Shown in pieces: positions 1 to 12,616 of a DNA stretch of 64,000 nucleotides. The DNA lies in the NCBI GenBank assembly GCA_905221605.1, contig CAJNDS010002447.1, forward strand, positions 61,942 to 125,941. The letters run 5' to 3'. The first letter of the stretch is position 1. Every line of letters begins with the position of its first letter. A program made the translations under genes and the position numbers. Under the pieces are notes generated by a model, which did no database searches, had not been told where the DNA came from, and worked only from the letters and a program-made list of their open reading frames with translations. Origin of the DNA: Symbiodinium natans. Taxonomy: Eukaryota > Sar > Dinophyceae > Suessiales > Symbiodiniaceae.

Positions 1-280
1 CCCTAAACCCTAAACCCTAAACCCTCAACCCTAAACCCCAAAACCCAAAACCCCTAAACCCCTAAACCCGTAAACGCCTAAACCCTAAACCCTAAACCCT
101 CAACCCTAAACCCTCAACCCAAACCCCAACCACAGCACCCCACAGTTGGGCCCAAACCACAGAGGGGCGGGGCGGGGACGCTAAACCCTAAACCCGAAAC
201 CCGAAATCCTAAACCCTAAACCCCAAAGCCCTAAACCCTCAACCCTTAACCCTAAACCCTAAATAAACCCAAACCCCAAC
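1..280. repeat. Telomere-like CCCTAAA array at the left edge
   Basis: The window opens with near-perfect CCCTAAA heptamers that decay into variants such as CCCTCAA and CCCCAAAA within about 120 bases. The C-rich strand reads inward from base 1, which is the orientation of a left chromosome end. Similar blocks recur internally, so this may be subtelomeric rather than a true terminus. Confidence 0.75.
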
Positions 281-336
281 CACCCCACCCCACAGGGGCC
301 CAAACCACAGGGGGGCGGGGCGGGGAAAGAATTTGG

Positions 337-650
337 GGGGGGGGGGGGGGGGGGGGGGGGCGGTGCCATGGGGCAGCGACGCTGCAGGGGGGGTGCCATG
401 GGGCAGCGACGCTGCACCATATATATGTATATATGTATATATGTATGTATGAATATGTGTATGTGTATATGTATGTTTGTATGTATATATGTGTATATGT
501 ACTTATGTATGTATATATGTATGCATGTATGTATGTATGTATGTATATGAATACTTTTATGTGCACATACACACATACATGCAGACATACATTAAAACAC
601 CTATATCTACATATATATATATATATATATGTTTTTTCAACCCGCGCTAT
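337..650. repeat. Poly-G, 30-bp tandem pair and TA/TG microsatellite
   Basis: A poly-G run (337-360) is followed by two copies of a roughly 25-bp unit containing GTGCCATGGGGCAGCGACGC (362-386 and 392-416, period 30). Then come about 220 bases of ATGTATGT-type and TATATA repeats. Open frames here read only repeat-derived Tyr, Ile, Cys and Val and are not genes. Confidence 0.85.
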
Positions 651-916
651 GCTACATATATGTACAATTAATCCATAGGAAACACATATGTAGCACATTG
701 TTGAGAAACCCCAACAGAAACTGACTGTCAGGTAGAATAGCTTAAGTCGTCCCTAGACTTACTATGGCCCTGTATTCCCAACTGTTGTTTTCAAACCCCA
801 AAAACCCCTTAAAGCGTTACATAGAAGAAAAAGCACCCAACACTTAGTTGCCCCTAGAATTTCTCTGACCCTGAGTGTACCAGAAAAATCTGTATTCCCA
901 ATGCTCCCTGGTGCAG

Positions 917-2761
<1,845 letters not shown>

Positions 2762-3209
2762 AAAGAGCTTGGCATGTGGGTTATCATCGATGCAGGGTCT
2801 TAGAACCTTGTGCTGTGGGCTAGCAAGCCATGTGATGTAGTAACCTGCACAGCCCAAAGCCGCAAAGGAACTGCAAGTTCTCAGCACAGGGAATGATCCT
2901 GTGCACGATGTGTTTGGGTATTCTCCCTCCTATATGCAGCCGCATATATGAGGATCGATGAAGTCTCTGAGTTTGTGTCCAACAGCTGAAGCTGTGGTTT
3001 CAATTTGGAAGGTAGAAGGTGGCCTGTCCCACTGCAACCTACATCGTGTGCGACCCGAGTTGCAAGAAACAAGAGTGCCCAAGCATATATGTAGCCTTTC
3101 AAGATACAAGTTCGGTCAAGATCACTGGCACGGCTACAATCCCAAGCCGCCCTCCATTGACATGCATATGGTCTCAATGCCTGCGCAGGTTCTTCTCCGC
3201 CAACCGCAG

Positions 3210-3391
3210 TAGCAGCCGATGTTCGTGAACAGCTGGACCGAAAGTACCTTGGATGGTTGCTGATGGGTGCCTGCTTCGTTTTGTGCTATATTGATTCAAC
3301 CACCTAAACCCTAAACCCCAATTTACGCCAACCCCTTCTTGCAGTGGGCTTGGAAGATCTGCCTGGACATATTCAGGCCATGCAGTTTCCC
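3210..3391 (+). CDS. Two candidate exons with a membrane-like segment
   Basis: The first island (3210-3307) follows a CGCAG acceptor and reads ADVREQLDRKYLGWLLMGAC and onward through a hydrophobic stretch to a TAA inside telomere-like repeat. The second (3345-3391) follows a CTTCTTGCAG acceptor and reads WAWKICLDIFRPC. They may be parts of one gene, but their phases were not reconciled. Function unknown. The stretch 2880-3205 is open in places on both strands without a convincing model. Confidence 0.35.
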
Positions 3392-3566
3392 TAAACCCTA
3401 GACCTTAACCCTATACCCTTTTTGAACCCAGACTCTTTATGTCTCCCTACACTAAACCCGAAACCCTAAACGCTAAACCCTAAACCCTAAACCCTAGACT
3501 CTAAACCCTAAACCCTAAACCCGAAACCCCTTTTTCAAAGAGGGCTCTCGCAAGTGCCTCGTTAAC

Positions 3567-3918
3567 CTACACCCTACAACAAAGACTGCGCCGAGGATTG
3601 TGGAGAGTGTCTGTGCTGGCCATGCCTCGATTACCTTGGGCTGTGAGCTGGGTGCCGTGGCTGTTTGCTAGGATGGTTTTCTGCTTTACTTTGTAGCCCA
3701 AACAAAACCAGAAAATGCCTTTGGAAAGGTCTGCTGGAACCCGGAAGAAAGCCCAAAATAAATATAGTCTCTGTGCAGAGGCCAACGTGAACTGAGGTGC
3801 CATCTACCACTCCAATACACTTGCATCCTCCAGCAGTCGCAGTCTTCGGGAAGCAGAGTTTCACAATCGCGTAAGGAAAGCCGGCTGTGGTTTTGACTGT
3901 GAAATCACATGGCCTCAA
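3567..3918 (-). pseudogene. Possible DDE-transposase-like fragment
   Basis: On the minus strand one frame reads GGCKCIGVVDGTSVHVG, which resembles the first catalytic Asp region (G-x-I-D-G-T/C-x-x-x-I) of PIF/Harbinger-like DDE transposases. A second frame further downstream reads KGIFWFCLGYKVKQKTIL, so a frameshift or intron separates them. No second or third catalytic acid is obvious. The element sits next to another transposase-like gene on the plus strand. The similarity rests on one short motif and could be coincidental. Confidence 0.3.
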
Positions 3919-5925
3919 ATTCCGGTGTTGGCCTCTGCGATTCGGGGGGAAGACTCTTCGGATGATGAGAAATGGCTGGTTCGTGAATTTCCGGTGATGC
4001 TAGTGAGTTCGCTAGCCACTCGGCTCTACAAGATTTGCTTGCAGCAACTGTGTAGCTGCAGATTTGTGTATTCTTTTTGGGTTCTGAGGCAAGCAGCATG
4101 ATTGAAAATGGCTACCTGAAGTACTTGCTGCCTGCGGATGAGAATGAAGCGTTAGCTTACTGGGATGCATTTTTGGGTGACGCAGGGAGCTGGCACCCTT
4201 TGGCATCGATGTCCAGGAATCGTTTGAAGAAAACGATACCAATCGTTCTGTATGGTGACGAAGGTTCAAACAAAAATGGCCAAAATGGTTTCATGCTGGG
4301 GACATGGATGCTTGAACTAGAAATAAGATCCTTGTGGTCCCTAGTTTTCTGTATCAATGTCTAGAAGGATGTTTCAATTCGTGAGTTTGGTTGCAAACTG
4401 CCTAGGATGTCCGACTTGACACCTTGTCGGGGCGATAGCAAAGCGTCACGGAATGTGGCTTTCTGCATTCCTGTGGAAGCCTACACCTTTGATGAGAACC
4501 ATGTCAATGTCACCCTTCAGTCTGTGCTGGCTGCTGTGGTTGCCGATCTCAATCTGCTAGCCGAGCAGGGACTTTCACTGCCGAACAATGCCCCTTGACA
4601 TATACATTTTATGAGCTAGCCCCAGATCTCCAATTGTTATGTACTTTTTGTTAACTTTTGGGTTTAGGGTTTAGGGTTTAGGTGTTTGGTAGGAAGGGTG
4701 GGGCCTTGGGATGTTCCCCCTTTAGAATAGCAGCACCCACTATTATTATGATCCCTATACTAAGTACTTTTTGGTACGAGGGGGAACATCCCAAGTGGTT
4801 CCTCAGATTGCTCCAGGAAAAGATCTTCTTTTGCGTTACTGGTCTCAAAGGGGACCTGAAATACATGTACCAGGGCTTGAACTTGTGCCGCCACGCTGGC
4901 ACAGAGGATGCTACTCAGCTGGTCTTTGAAGTCTTCATTTTTTATCCACCGGTGCTACGCCAAATCGTAGAAGGACTTCAACAAAAACACAAACGAATAG
5001 CCACAAGTAGTGTAACTGAAGCTTCCCTCAATACTACCTCACCCTGCACCCTCAGATCTGCTGGCGCTGCATGGCTTCAAAGGGCAATCTCCGATTCGAG
5101 AATGTGTACACGAACATATCTGACCAGGCTGGGTGGCGTCAGGACATCAATCCTCCAGACCCCTGGCATTTCAGACCGGCTTTGGCCAGCGTTTGGGGGT
5201 GGGATCCAAAGTTTTCACTCGTGGGCATCGACATCCTTCATGTATTACATTTAGGAGTCTTAAGGGACCTCTGCGGAAGCTGTATCAAAGTCTTATTGAG
5301 GAAGCGTGGCTATTACTCCGGAAGCAAGCTGGGGGCAAGGTTTCGTCAGTTCACTCGCGACTTACGTATTTGGGCAAAAGCAACAAAGACCAAACTGCAA
5401 CTGAAACGGGTCAAGAAGAGCACGGTGAACTGGAAGAGCGATGCTTGCCCAGAGCTTCACGCAAAGGGTGCAGACGTGGGCACCATCCTCAAGTTTCTTT
5501 GCTGGAAGACGCAGCAGAAGAGTCCGCCCGAGTATCAGGGGATGACGGCTTGCCTGTGGGCAGCCTCGAACATGGTGGGCCTGCTCATGACAAGTGGTGT
5601 TTTTATGACTGGTGAGGAAAGGGAGACTGGATACTTCTATGGATCTCTGTTTCTTTCCAGCTATCTCTCGCTAGCAAATGAGGCGATTGCAGCTGATGTT
5701 CTTCTTTGGAAGATCAGACCGAAGTATCATTTTTTGTGTCATGTTATTTCCGACTTGAATGACTTTGCTCGGAACCAAGCGAAGCTCAGCACATGGATCG
5801 ACGAAGACGGAATGAAACATGCCTTGCGCATGATGAGGATGATGATCTCGAGCACAAGTCCGGTGAACATGCTCAAACGATGGACTGTTATCGCTAAAGC
5901 AGCGATGGACAAACACACAGTTTAA
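3910..5925 (+). CDS. Multi-exon transposase-type / dispersed-family protein
   Basis: Plus-strand islands in order are 3910-4010 (RGEDSSDDEKWLVREFP), 4077-4320 (GYLKYLLPADENEALAYWDA, then IPIVLYGDEGSNKNGQNGF), 4407-4598 (VTLQSVLAAVVADLNLLAEQ), about 4781-4909 (GDLKYMYQGLNLCRHAGTED) and 5056-5925 (ICWRCMASKGN, then DILHVLHLGVLRDLCGSCIK, ending in a TAA). The last junction fits a phase-0 GC-AG intron at 4910-5055. The GDE block, the C-x-x-C pair and the D-x-L-H-x-x-x-LG motif are reminiscent of TNP2/CACTA-type transposases and of a protein family repeated in dinoflagellate genomes, but catalytic residues cannot be assigned by eye. The last exon, 290 codons, is by far the longest coding stretch in the window. 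The gene may be an old mobile-element ORF that acquired introns. Confidence 0.55.
4705..4795. repeat. 17-bp perfect inverted repeat at an intron-exon junction
   Basis: CTTGGGATGTTCCCCCT (4705-4721) is the exact reverse complement of 4779-4795. The arms enclose 57 bp. The right arm overlaps the start of the exon that reads EHPKWFLRLLQEK, just after an AG. This resembles the terminal inverted repeats of introner elements. Confidence 0.8.
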
Positions 5926-5989
5926 CCTGGTGCTGACCAAAGCCGAAAAAATCAGTCCGAGTGGCAGCACCAGGTCTGGAGTCGCAGTT

Positions 5990-7015
5990 CTTCTGCTGCT
6001 GCGACTGCTGCTGCGGCTGCTGCTGCTGTTGCTGTTGCTAAGGTCTTTTCGGGTTAATAGGGTTTAGGGTTTAGGGCTTAGGGCTTAGGGTTTAGGCTTA
6101 GGCTTTAGGGTTCCGGGTTCTCTAGTCTTTCAGATCTTAGCAAGCAGGCCGAGTACCCTTCAACCTCAACCTCGGATTTGTAATCTAGCCTAGATATCTT
6201 ATGAGGGCCATACCCTGAGATTCGGCCTCAAGCAAGCCTGGATATCTCATGAAGACATACTCCAAGAATTGGCCTAAGCTGTTTGTCAATCCTGTACAAG
6301 ACCCATCGGCCTGCAAATGAAATGAAGACCCACACCAGTCCGTGTAAGCTTTCCCTGGATCACCAAGCATCCTTAACCCCAATTTTCAATGCCAAGCCCA
6401 AAACTGCAACACTAAAGCCAGCAATGCATTGTTGCCGGATTAGCACCTATTACTGCGACACTAAGCGCCCGCCGCCTGTTTTGTCAGGCAACATTTTTAT
6501 AGAAAAAGTTAAAAATTGATCTTAAGCCAAAAATCACTTAGTCCCAAAAATAATCTAAAATGCAAAGATTCCTTACGCTATATGTCTTTTCTAAGGGGAT
6601 TGGGCCTTTAAGCTCCATATCGTCTGTTAGGTTCGAGGAAATTATCTACCCTCGTGTATTCGTGTGTCGCAGATAAAGATCAGAGGAAGGCGCCCGGCTG
6701 GCCGAAGGCTGTCCGCCCAGTTTGGCCATTTGCTTTTATGGTTGCCGGTTGGCTTGGTGCCGTAGGGAACCTTGACCTGTGCAGTTGTCATGTTGCCCTA
6801 CTTTTGCACCGTTCTTTCAGGGGGGGCCACCGCCCCATTCTGGTGGCACAAACTTGTTTCACCTGAATTAGTGCATGCGTAGGCTGCGTTGTGTTACACG
6901 ACTCTGTGCCCGAAAAGCGAAAAGCGAAAGCGAGGGCTTCTCGGGTTTGGGTTTATGGGTTTTACAGGAATTGTAGGGTTTGGGGCGCATAGGGTTTGAA
7001 GAGTTTAGAAGGGGC
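5990..7015. other. Gene-poor stretch: CTG-rich run and telomere-like block
   Basis: A CTGCTG-rich tract (about 5992-6035) follows the 5925 stop, then a TTTAGGG-like block (6058-6115). Between 6180 and 6870 both strands have open frames of 60-80 codons without splice-flanked, codon-biased islands. I see no supportable gene. Confidence 0.5.
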
Positions 7016-7024
7016 TTTGAAGGA

Positions 7025-7105
7025 TTGCGAGAAAAGCAAACGGATCTTGCCAAACGTCAAGAGGACGCCCGTGCATCCCTAAAGGATATGAACGCCATAT
7101 CATAA
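7025..7105 (+). CDS. Coiled-coil-like exon
   Basis: The frame reads LREKQTDLAKRQEDARASLK followed by DMNAIS and TAA. It is rich in Glu, Lys, Arg and Gln with heptad-like spacing, and telomere-like repeat lies immediately upstream. It is probably one exon of a larger gene with an unidentified partner; a GATATG at the end could be a GA donor. Confidence 0.45.
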   Translation: MREKQTDLAKRQEDARASLKDMNAIS

Positions 7106-7461
7106 ACACATACATTTGCAGCGTCCTTATGCGCGTAGGGTGGACGCACAAGGGCATCTCAGATCACTCGCAAGCCGCATCAGGGGATGAGAACATGCTT
7201 ATAGGGTTCTTAAGGGAGGGGGCGTCAAAGGGGGACATGTAACAATGTAAGCCAAGGTTCCCTAGCACTTGCACCCTAAACCCATCAATTTCTCAACCCA
7301 GGGGTTCAAAGGGGTTTACTTGCTGGTTTGCAGGGAAGGAAGGCATGGTAACGATTGCAGTTATAGTAATGCCCCCGCTTCTGCTAACCCAGGATTACGT
7401 GTGAGGGTTAGGGCTTAGGGTTAAAAACCTTGGGAGTCGTTGCCCCCAAATACCGAAACCC

Positions 7462-7538
7462 AACAACTGCCCCACAGCGTCCTTGTCAGCTTCCTCGTCG
7501 CCCTCTTCCCAGTAGGATGCCAATGTGCCTTGCTCAGC
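7462..7538 (-). CDS. Acidic exon (minus strand)
   Basis: After an AG acceptor at 7540-7539 the frame reads AEQGTLASYWEEGDEEADKD. It can follow the 7802-7734 exon in phase 0, giving a KKE|AEQ junction across a 195-bp intron made of CCCTAAA variants. Acidic, function unknown. Confidence 0.55.
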
Positions 7539-7733
7539 CTCGTTGGGGCATGCGCTCCAAAATCCTGCCCTGAACCCGAAGCCCTAAACTTAAAACCCAG
7601 CTGCACCCTCAAGACCCCCCCCAAACCCAAAACCCCCAAAACCCTAAACCCCCTATAGCCCTGAATCCCCATAAACCCTAAACCCTAAACTTTAAACCCT
7701 CAAGCCTAAATCCTAAACGTTGCAAGGATGGAC

Positions 7734-7802
7734 CTCCTTCTTGCCATCCTCCTCGTCGTCCTCGTCCACGGGCTCATCTGGCATCAGGGTCTTGAGTCGG
7801 TC
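7734..7802 (-). CDS. Acidic exon (minus strand), 23 codons
   Basis: A TGCAG acceptor, 69 nt in phase 0, and a GAG|GTCC donor bound DRLKTLMPDEPV followed by DEDDEEDGKKE. Codon use is GC3-rich. CCCTAAA-type repeats lie on its left and TTTAGGG-type on its right. Likely a linker or acidic region of the same unknown protein as its neighbours. Confidence 0.6.
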
Positions 7803-8027
7803 CTGCACTTAGGATTTCGGGTTTAGGCGGTTTAGGGTTTAGAGTTCAGGGTTTCAGGCTTGGGCGTATTCAGGGTTTAGGGTTTCGGGTGTAGGGTTCT
7901 TGGGCTTGGGTTTTTTTCAGAGTTAAACGGGCGTCGGGGTTTTTTGAACGCCCTAAGCAAATCGTGCTAAACAGCCCCCTCAACAAGCCCTCCAAGCCCT
8001 CCAAGCCCTAAGCCACAACGCCATCAC

Positions 8028-8080
8028 CGCTCTGGGCCCAATTCTTTCTCCTGGAAGCCCCTGAGGCCGTCCACCAAGGC
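8028..8080 (-). CDS. Short exon (minus strand)
   Basis: CTCTGCAG precedes ALVDGLRGFQEKELGPE and a CG|GTGATG donor. Placement and strand suggest the same gene as 7802-7734, but the phase with that exon does not fit directly, so another donor or an unseen exon is involved. Confidence 0.5.
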
Positions 8081-8391
8081 CTGCAGAGGGGGCTCTAGGG
8101 CCAGTTCTCTAAATTATGGTTAAGAGGGGCCGCGTTATAACAAGCACCTCAAAGGGGACCATATTTTAGAGAAGTGACCTTGTAGGAATGAAGGATGTTG
8201 AAGGTGTAAGGTTTAGGGTTGAGGGTTTGGGGAGGTTGGAGATTTGGGGAGGTCGGAGTTTATAGGGTTAGGGTTGAGGATTTAGGGTTCAAGGAGGGGA
8301 GTTTCCCAGCGGAAGAATACCTAAACCCTGGCCGTAGACCCTAAACCTTCAAACCTAAGCCTGAAAGAGAACTGACATCCAAGCCCGGGAA

Positions 8392-8633
8392 AGAAGAAAA
8401 CCAAGCTCAAGCGTGCGGGCTTCTCGCAGCCCACAGCACACGCCATCAACGCCGCAACCAACTTGAAACCCTAAACCCTAAACGGCAAACCCGAAACTCT
8501 AAAACGCAGGGCTTTTCAGCCCGACACCCCGAAGCCGAGCTCTCGCGTACCTCCGCCTCGCGTCGGCGCGCTTCCTTGCCACGAACCTCGACCTGCCGGT
8601 GCTACGACGCTTGAGGCTCCGGGAATAAGGGGC
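8392..8633 (+). CDS. Two candidate plus-strand exons
   Basis: 8392-8463 reads KKKTKLKRAGFSQPTAHAIN (Lys-rich). About 8525-8631 reads LAYLRLASARFLATNLDLPV followed by LRRLRL, a strongly helical leucine-rich segment. Decayed CCCTAAA repeat separates them. The second island is also open on the minus strand, so its strand is uncertain. Confidence 0.4.
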
Positions 8634-9009
8634 TTGGCGTAGTTCAGGCTTAGGGTTTACAGGGGTGTCAGGGGTTTGAAGGAGGGTCAGGGCTACACTC
8701 AGAACTTGAATGTTTTTGAAGTTCCCGAAAACCTAGAATAGAAATCCTAAGGCCCTCTGACTTAAACGCTTAACCCCCAACAGCCCAGAACCCGACACTC
8801 CAAGCCTCAAGCCCAAAACCCACCGAAAACCCCGGAAACCCACAACGCAAAACTCCAAGCCTCATACTCCTAATTAAACAAAGCCCTAAATCCCAATTAA
8901 ACCTCTAGCAGCCCCAAACTACAATATTCCACCCCCTAAGTCAAACCTATGTAGGCTGCTGATCTTGAAGCCACCCAAAAGCCCAAAGCACTCTTCATCC
9001 CTTGAATGC

Positions 9010-9303
9010 TGGCACGGGCCCGAGTTTCGGCTCGCGTCTTGAAGCCTCGCCGCATGGCCTCGCGACAGGATGGCCCGCTTCGATAGCATCAGGGTTTAAG
9101 GCCTCGGGCTGAGGAACCTGCAGGGGTCCTGGGGGGTTGAGGCTTGTTTGCCAAGTGGAGCTTGACTCCGAAGATGCCTCGTGCCCCATGGAAGCCTCCC
9201 AGACCCAAAGCACACAAGATATGAAGACAGATGCACTAAACCACCCTAACATGCAAAATCGCAAACATGAAAACATCCTCACCCGCGCCCACAGCCACAC
9301 CTG
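9010..9303. other. Open island, strand unresolved
   Basis: Minus strand 9095-8960 reads REAMRRGFKTRAETRARASI. Plus strand 9160-9303 reads VELDSEDASCPMEASQTQST and continues open to TGA. Both are plausible exons and I cannot choose. A GGCT tetranucleotide run follows at about 9389-9408. Confidence 0.3.
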
Positions 9304-9309
9304 AACCCT

Positions 9310-10330
9310 GAACCCTCAGCGCGGTCCCCGGAGGCCTCCAGAGCCGAACCTGATCATTTTAGTGTTTGGGGTCAAGGCTGCGGCTGGAGGGCTGGCTGGC
9401 TGGCTGGCTTCTTCGCAACCTTTTTCAAGGTTTAGGGGCGCTTCAGGGTGTTTTTGAACGTTTCTTCTTGAGGGTCTTTTGAAGGTCTAGGGCTTTTTCA
9501 GGGTGTTTTCATGTTTTGGGATTCTGTACTACTCATTGCTCAAGAAACCTCATAACATACAACATGGTCTTCGATATGAGGGCAAGATTGGGATTATTAC
9601 CTTTTCTGTTTAGGGGTTCTGGAGCAGTTTGAAGGTTTCGGAGCTCTTTAGGGTGTATGTTTTTTGGACAAGGTTTAGGGTTGCTTCGGGGTTTTTGAGG
9701 CTTAGGTTGGGGGTTCTTCAGGGCTTTTGTGGGTTATGGGAATCCGGGCTATAGGGTGAAGAGTTATTGGGGTTTGTTTGGGGGTTGCCGGTATGTTTAG
9801 GGGACCTCTGCAAAAACTGTGAACAACAAAACACAACAAAAGAGAGGCGACCTGAGCTTGATTAATCTCCTAACAAACACCTTCCAAAACGAAGCCCTAG
9901 TTGTTGCAGGCCATCTAAATGCTAAACACTACAAACCCGATCAGCCCTGTAAACTCCACAAACACCCTATAAACCCTATCAACCCTGCAGACCCTATAAA
10001 CCCTGCAAGCTCTAAAAACCCCAAAACCTTGACAAAACCATAAACCATGAACCCGAAGAATCCTGTATGTCTTTCAATTCTCTCTACTTCGGGGATCAAG
10101 ATTCTGTCTAAGGGATCTGAGGGCTAGAGTTTAGGGCTTGGGGGCTAGGGTTTGGGGTTTAGGGTTTGGGGTTTAAGGCTAGGTGTGTAGGGATCTTGAA
10201 CCTTGGGGTCCATAGGGTTTAGGAGTCCTTGGGGTTGAGGAAAGGGTCTCAGGGTCTCAGGGTCTCAGGGTCTCCGTTCTTGAGGTTAAGGGTTTAGGGC
10301 TTGGATTGAGGGTTTAGTGTTTAGGGTGCT
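9310..10330. other. Telomere-like spacer without supportable gene
   Basis: Mostly TTTAGGG and CCCTAAA variants and GGGTTC runs. A four-copy 8-bp tandem (AGGGTCTC) lies at about 10243-10274. A short open frame at 9841-9990 is largely repeat-derived. Confidence 0.5.
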
Positions 10331-10333
10331 GCC

Positions 10334-10402
10334 CCCCAAAAGCACTCGGCCTGACTTTTTCCGTATGTTCTCTTCGGCCGGGAGGCCATTTGCCAGGCCG
10401 AC
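10334..10402 (-). CDS. Exon island (minus strand)
   Basis: After the acceptor AG at 10404-10403 the frame reads VGLANGLPAEENIRKKSGRV then LLG, with GC3-rich codons. Unknown protein; probably the same gene as islands 10571-10652 and 10908-10984. Confidence 0.55.
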
Positions 10403-10570
10403 CTGAGAATGAGTAGGCTTTTTTGCGTTTAGGTCCTTCCCCCGCGTTCTCCATGTATGGCATCCCTAAACACGAACCCTGGACCCTATAAACCCCATTA
10501 TAAGATTGAATACAACTACGGAGATTCAGCACAGGGCCTACACCTAAAATCTAAACCCTAAACCCTAAAC

Positions 10571-10652
10571 CTTGGTAGCATGGCTTTTGGAAGCGGTGTC
10601 TCATATAGCGAGGGGTGTAGCATGCAATGGCTTCGAGCAGTTCGGCACATGA
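10571..10652 (-). CDS. Exon island (minus strand)
   Basis: Reads CAELLEAIACYTPRYMRHRF then QKPCY. Flanked on both sides by CCCTAAA-type repeat. Two Cys and a basic-aromatic stretch; no family recognised. Confidence 0.55.
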
Positions 10653-10907
10653 CCCTAACACCCTCAACCCCGACACCCAAAGCCCTGAACGTGGAAACTT
10701 TATACCTCAACCCTAAACCCCCTGAAGCCACATAAAGCCATGTCTGAAGCGGAAAGAACCCTATCCCCTACAATAAACCCTTAACACTTCTAAACCCGAA
10801 AAAGCCGCAACCCCTACACCCCCTAAACCCTAAGTTACTAACCTCCACCCAAAATAAACCCCTACACCCCTCAACCCCAACCTCCTAAACCCTAAACCCG
10901 AGACCCT

Positions 10908-10984
10908 TCGGCGTGCTGGTTCTTGAGCTCACAGCGATGTCGCGCTTCAGCTTCAGGATCATCTGTGCAGGCTTGTAAGGCTTC
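10908..10984 (-). CDS. Charged exon island (minus strand)
   Basis: A TTCAG acceptor precedes EALQACTDDPEAEARHRCEL then KNQHAEG. Helical and charged. Likely upstream of the 10652 and 10402 islands in one minus-strand gene. Confidence 0.55.
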
Positions 10985-11547
10985 CTGAACCCTAAACCCC
11001 CAAGGGTTTAAGCGTTCATGGGTTGTGACTTAGACTTTAGGGGTTTAGGGTTTTAGGGTTGAAAGTTTAGGGAACTTATACCCTAAACCCTGACCCTTTA
11101 CAAATTAGGGGGGTGGGAGCTTGGATGATTCTGTGTTGGTCATGAAAACCTATTGGAACATGTAACTTCAACATGCTCTTCTAAACCCTAAGCCCAAAAC
11201 ACTAAACCCTAAACCCCAAACTTCGGAAATGTGAAAAAATCACCGGGGCCTGCCTAGGGCTCTGCGCATGTGCTCCCTTACCTTCATCAAGGGTTCTGAA
11301 GTATGGGCCCTTGGGCTTTGTAGGGAATATAAGTTAGGGGTATATGAGGGTTCCCGATATTAAGGGACCATCTAACATTACAAAGAATGTGGGGCCTCGA
11401 AGTTTACGGAAAACCCTAAAACCCTATAAACCCTATGAACCCTAAAACCTCGATGAAGACTCTTAAAAACAAAACTTATAAATCCTATAAACCCCCGAAA
11501 ACCCTACTTCCTCCAGACCCTAAACCCCCCCCGAAACTGGCGGCGGC

Positions 11548-11614
11548 TACACCCGAAGCCCATCTGTCCGGCCTCCTGGCGCATGGCCTCCTTCTGCGGA
11601 TTCGCCGACTTGCC
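11548..11614 (-). CDS. Charged exon island (minus strand)
   Basis: A TTCCAG acceptor precedes GKSANPQKEAMRQEAGQMGF. Codons end in G or C. CCCTAAA-type repeat lies to its left. Function unknown. Confidence 0.5.
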
Positions 11615-11639
11615 CTGGAAGGCTTAGGCTTGGGAATTG

Positions 11640-12530
11640 TCCCTATATAAGCCGGGGTCTCGCAACTGAGGGTTTCAGAGTGGAGGCCCCGAAGCCCAAA
11701 ACCAAACCACTCCGTGGATGGGTTTAGGGTTTAGGGTTGAGGGTCTTAGCCGGGAGGGCTTTGGGTGTTTTGATCGGCTTTTGGCTGACTTGCCGCTGTT
11801 TCACGATACTGCCCGCAGAGCCACAAAAAATGCAAAGTCTACGTAGGTTGGCCCTAACAAGCCTGTCGCAGCATTCTCGCAGCATGATGCCAGTGAGGGA
11901 GCGTACAAAACATTCCTAGGGCCCACTAGAACATTGTTAAAATTCATGAAAACAGTAATAATGAACATACTCTTGCTGTAAATAAACTACATGTTCAAAA
12001 GCCACGGTCGTTGAGGTTCTTCAGTTCTTCAACTAGACTAGACCCAGGAGTAACCTAGGAACAAAGATGGTACCCATTAGATTTACAGGGGCTTATAAGG
12101 GAAAGCTAAACCGTAAAGGGGAGAATCAGGGTATACTGTGGGTGCTAGACAGCAGGGCATGGAGCCATTGAATTGGGACATTGTAGGTTTCAGGGTTTCG
12201 GGGGTTGACCGGCAGTCTGTGGAATTTGAGGTTTGGGAGTAGGAGGTTGGGCCTTCGGGTACATCCGGGTAGATCCGAAACCCAACTCATGAAGGTCCAG
12301 GAAAAGGCTGAAGGCTGTAGGATGTTTATTGTGTTTAGGCGTCATGGGGTGAAGAGTTCAAGAGTTAGGGTTTTAGGGGTTTGGGGTTTAGTGTCGAGGA
12401 AAGGTAGGTTGGGGGGTGTCCCATTCTCTGTGCGTCGAAACATGAACCCTAAACCCCTGAACTTCTGAAACCCGAAATACGCCTAAACCCCTGACCCCTG
12501 AACGCCCCCCCCAGCCCCCTCGGGCTCCAA
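11640..12530. other. Spacer with one long open minus-strand stretch
   Basis: Mostly repeat-like. From about 11912 to 11740 the minus strand is open and reads SLTGIMLRECCDRLVRANLR, which might be an exon, but the plus strand is open too. No other support. Confidence 0.3.
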
Positions 12531-12538
12531 AATGTGGC

Positions 12539-12616
12539 CTTCTGTTTTGGAACGTCGGACTCCTGGGATTCGAGATCCTGGCAGCGCTATACTTCCTGCG
12601 ATCCCAAGCACTTTAG
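12539..12616 (+). CDS. Possible transmembrane exon
   Basis: Reads LLFWNVGLLGFEILAALYFL, long and hydrophobic enough to span a membrane. It overlaps the first copy of the tandem duplication at 12587. Partner exons unknown. Confidence 0.35.
   Translation, partial: LLFWNVGLLGFEILAALYFLRSQAL

Noticed and set aside
252-698. Overlapping frames of 60-148 codons on both strands
   Set aside because: Products of TA/TG/TATG microsatellite and poly-G (Tyr-Ile-Tyr and Pro runs); not genes.
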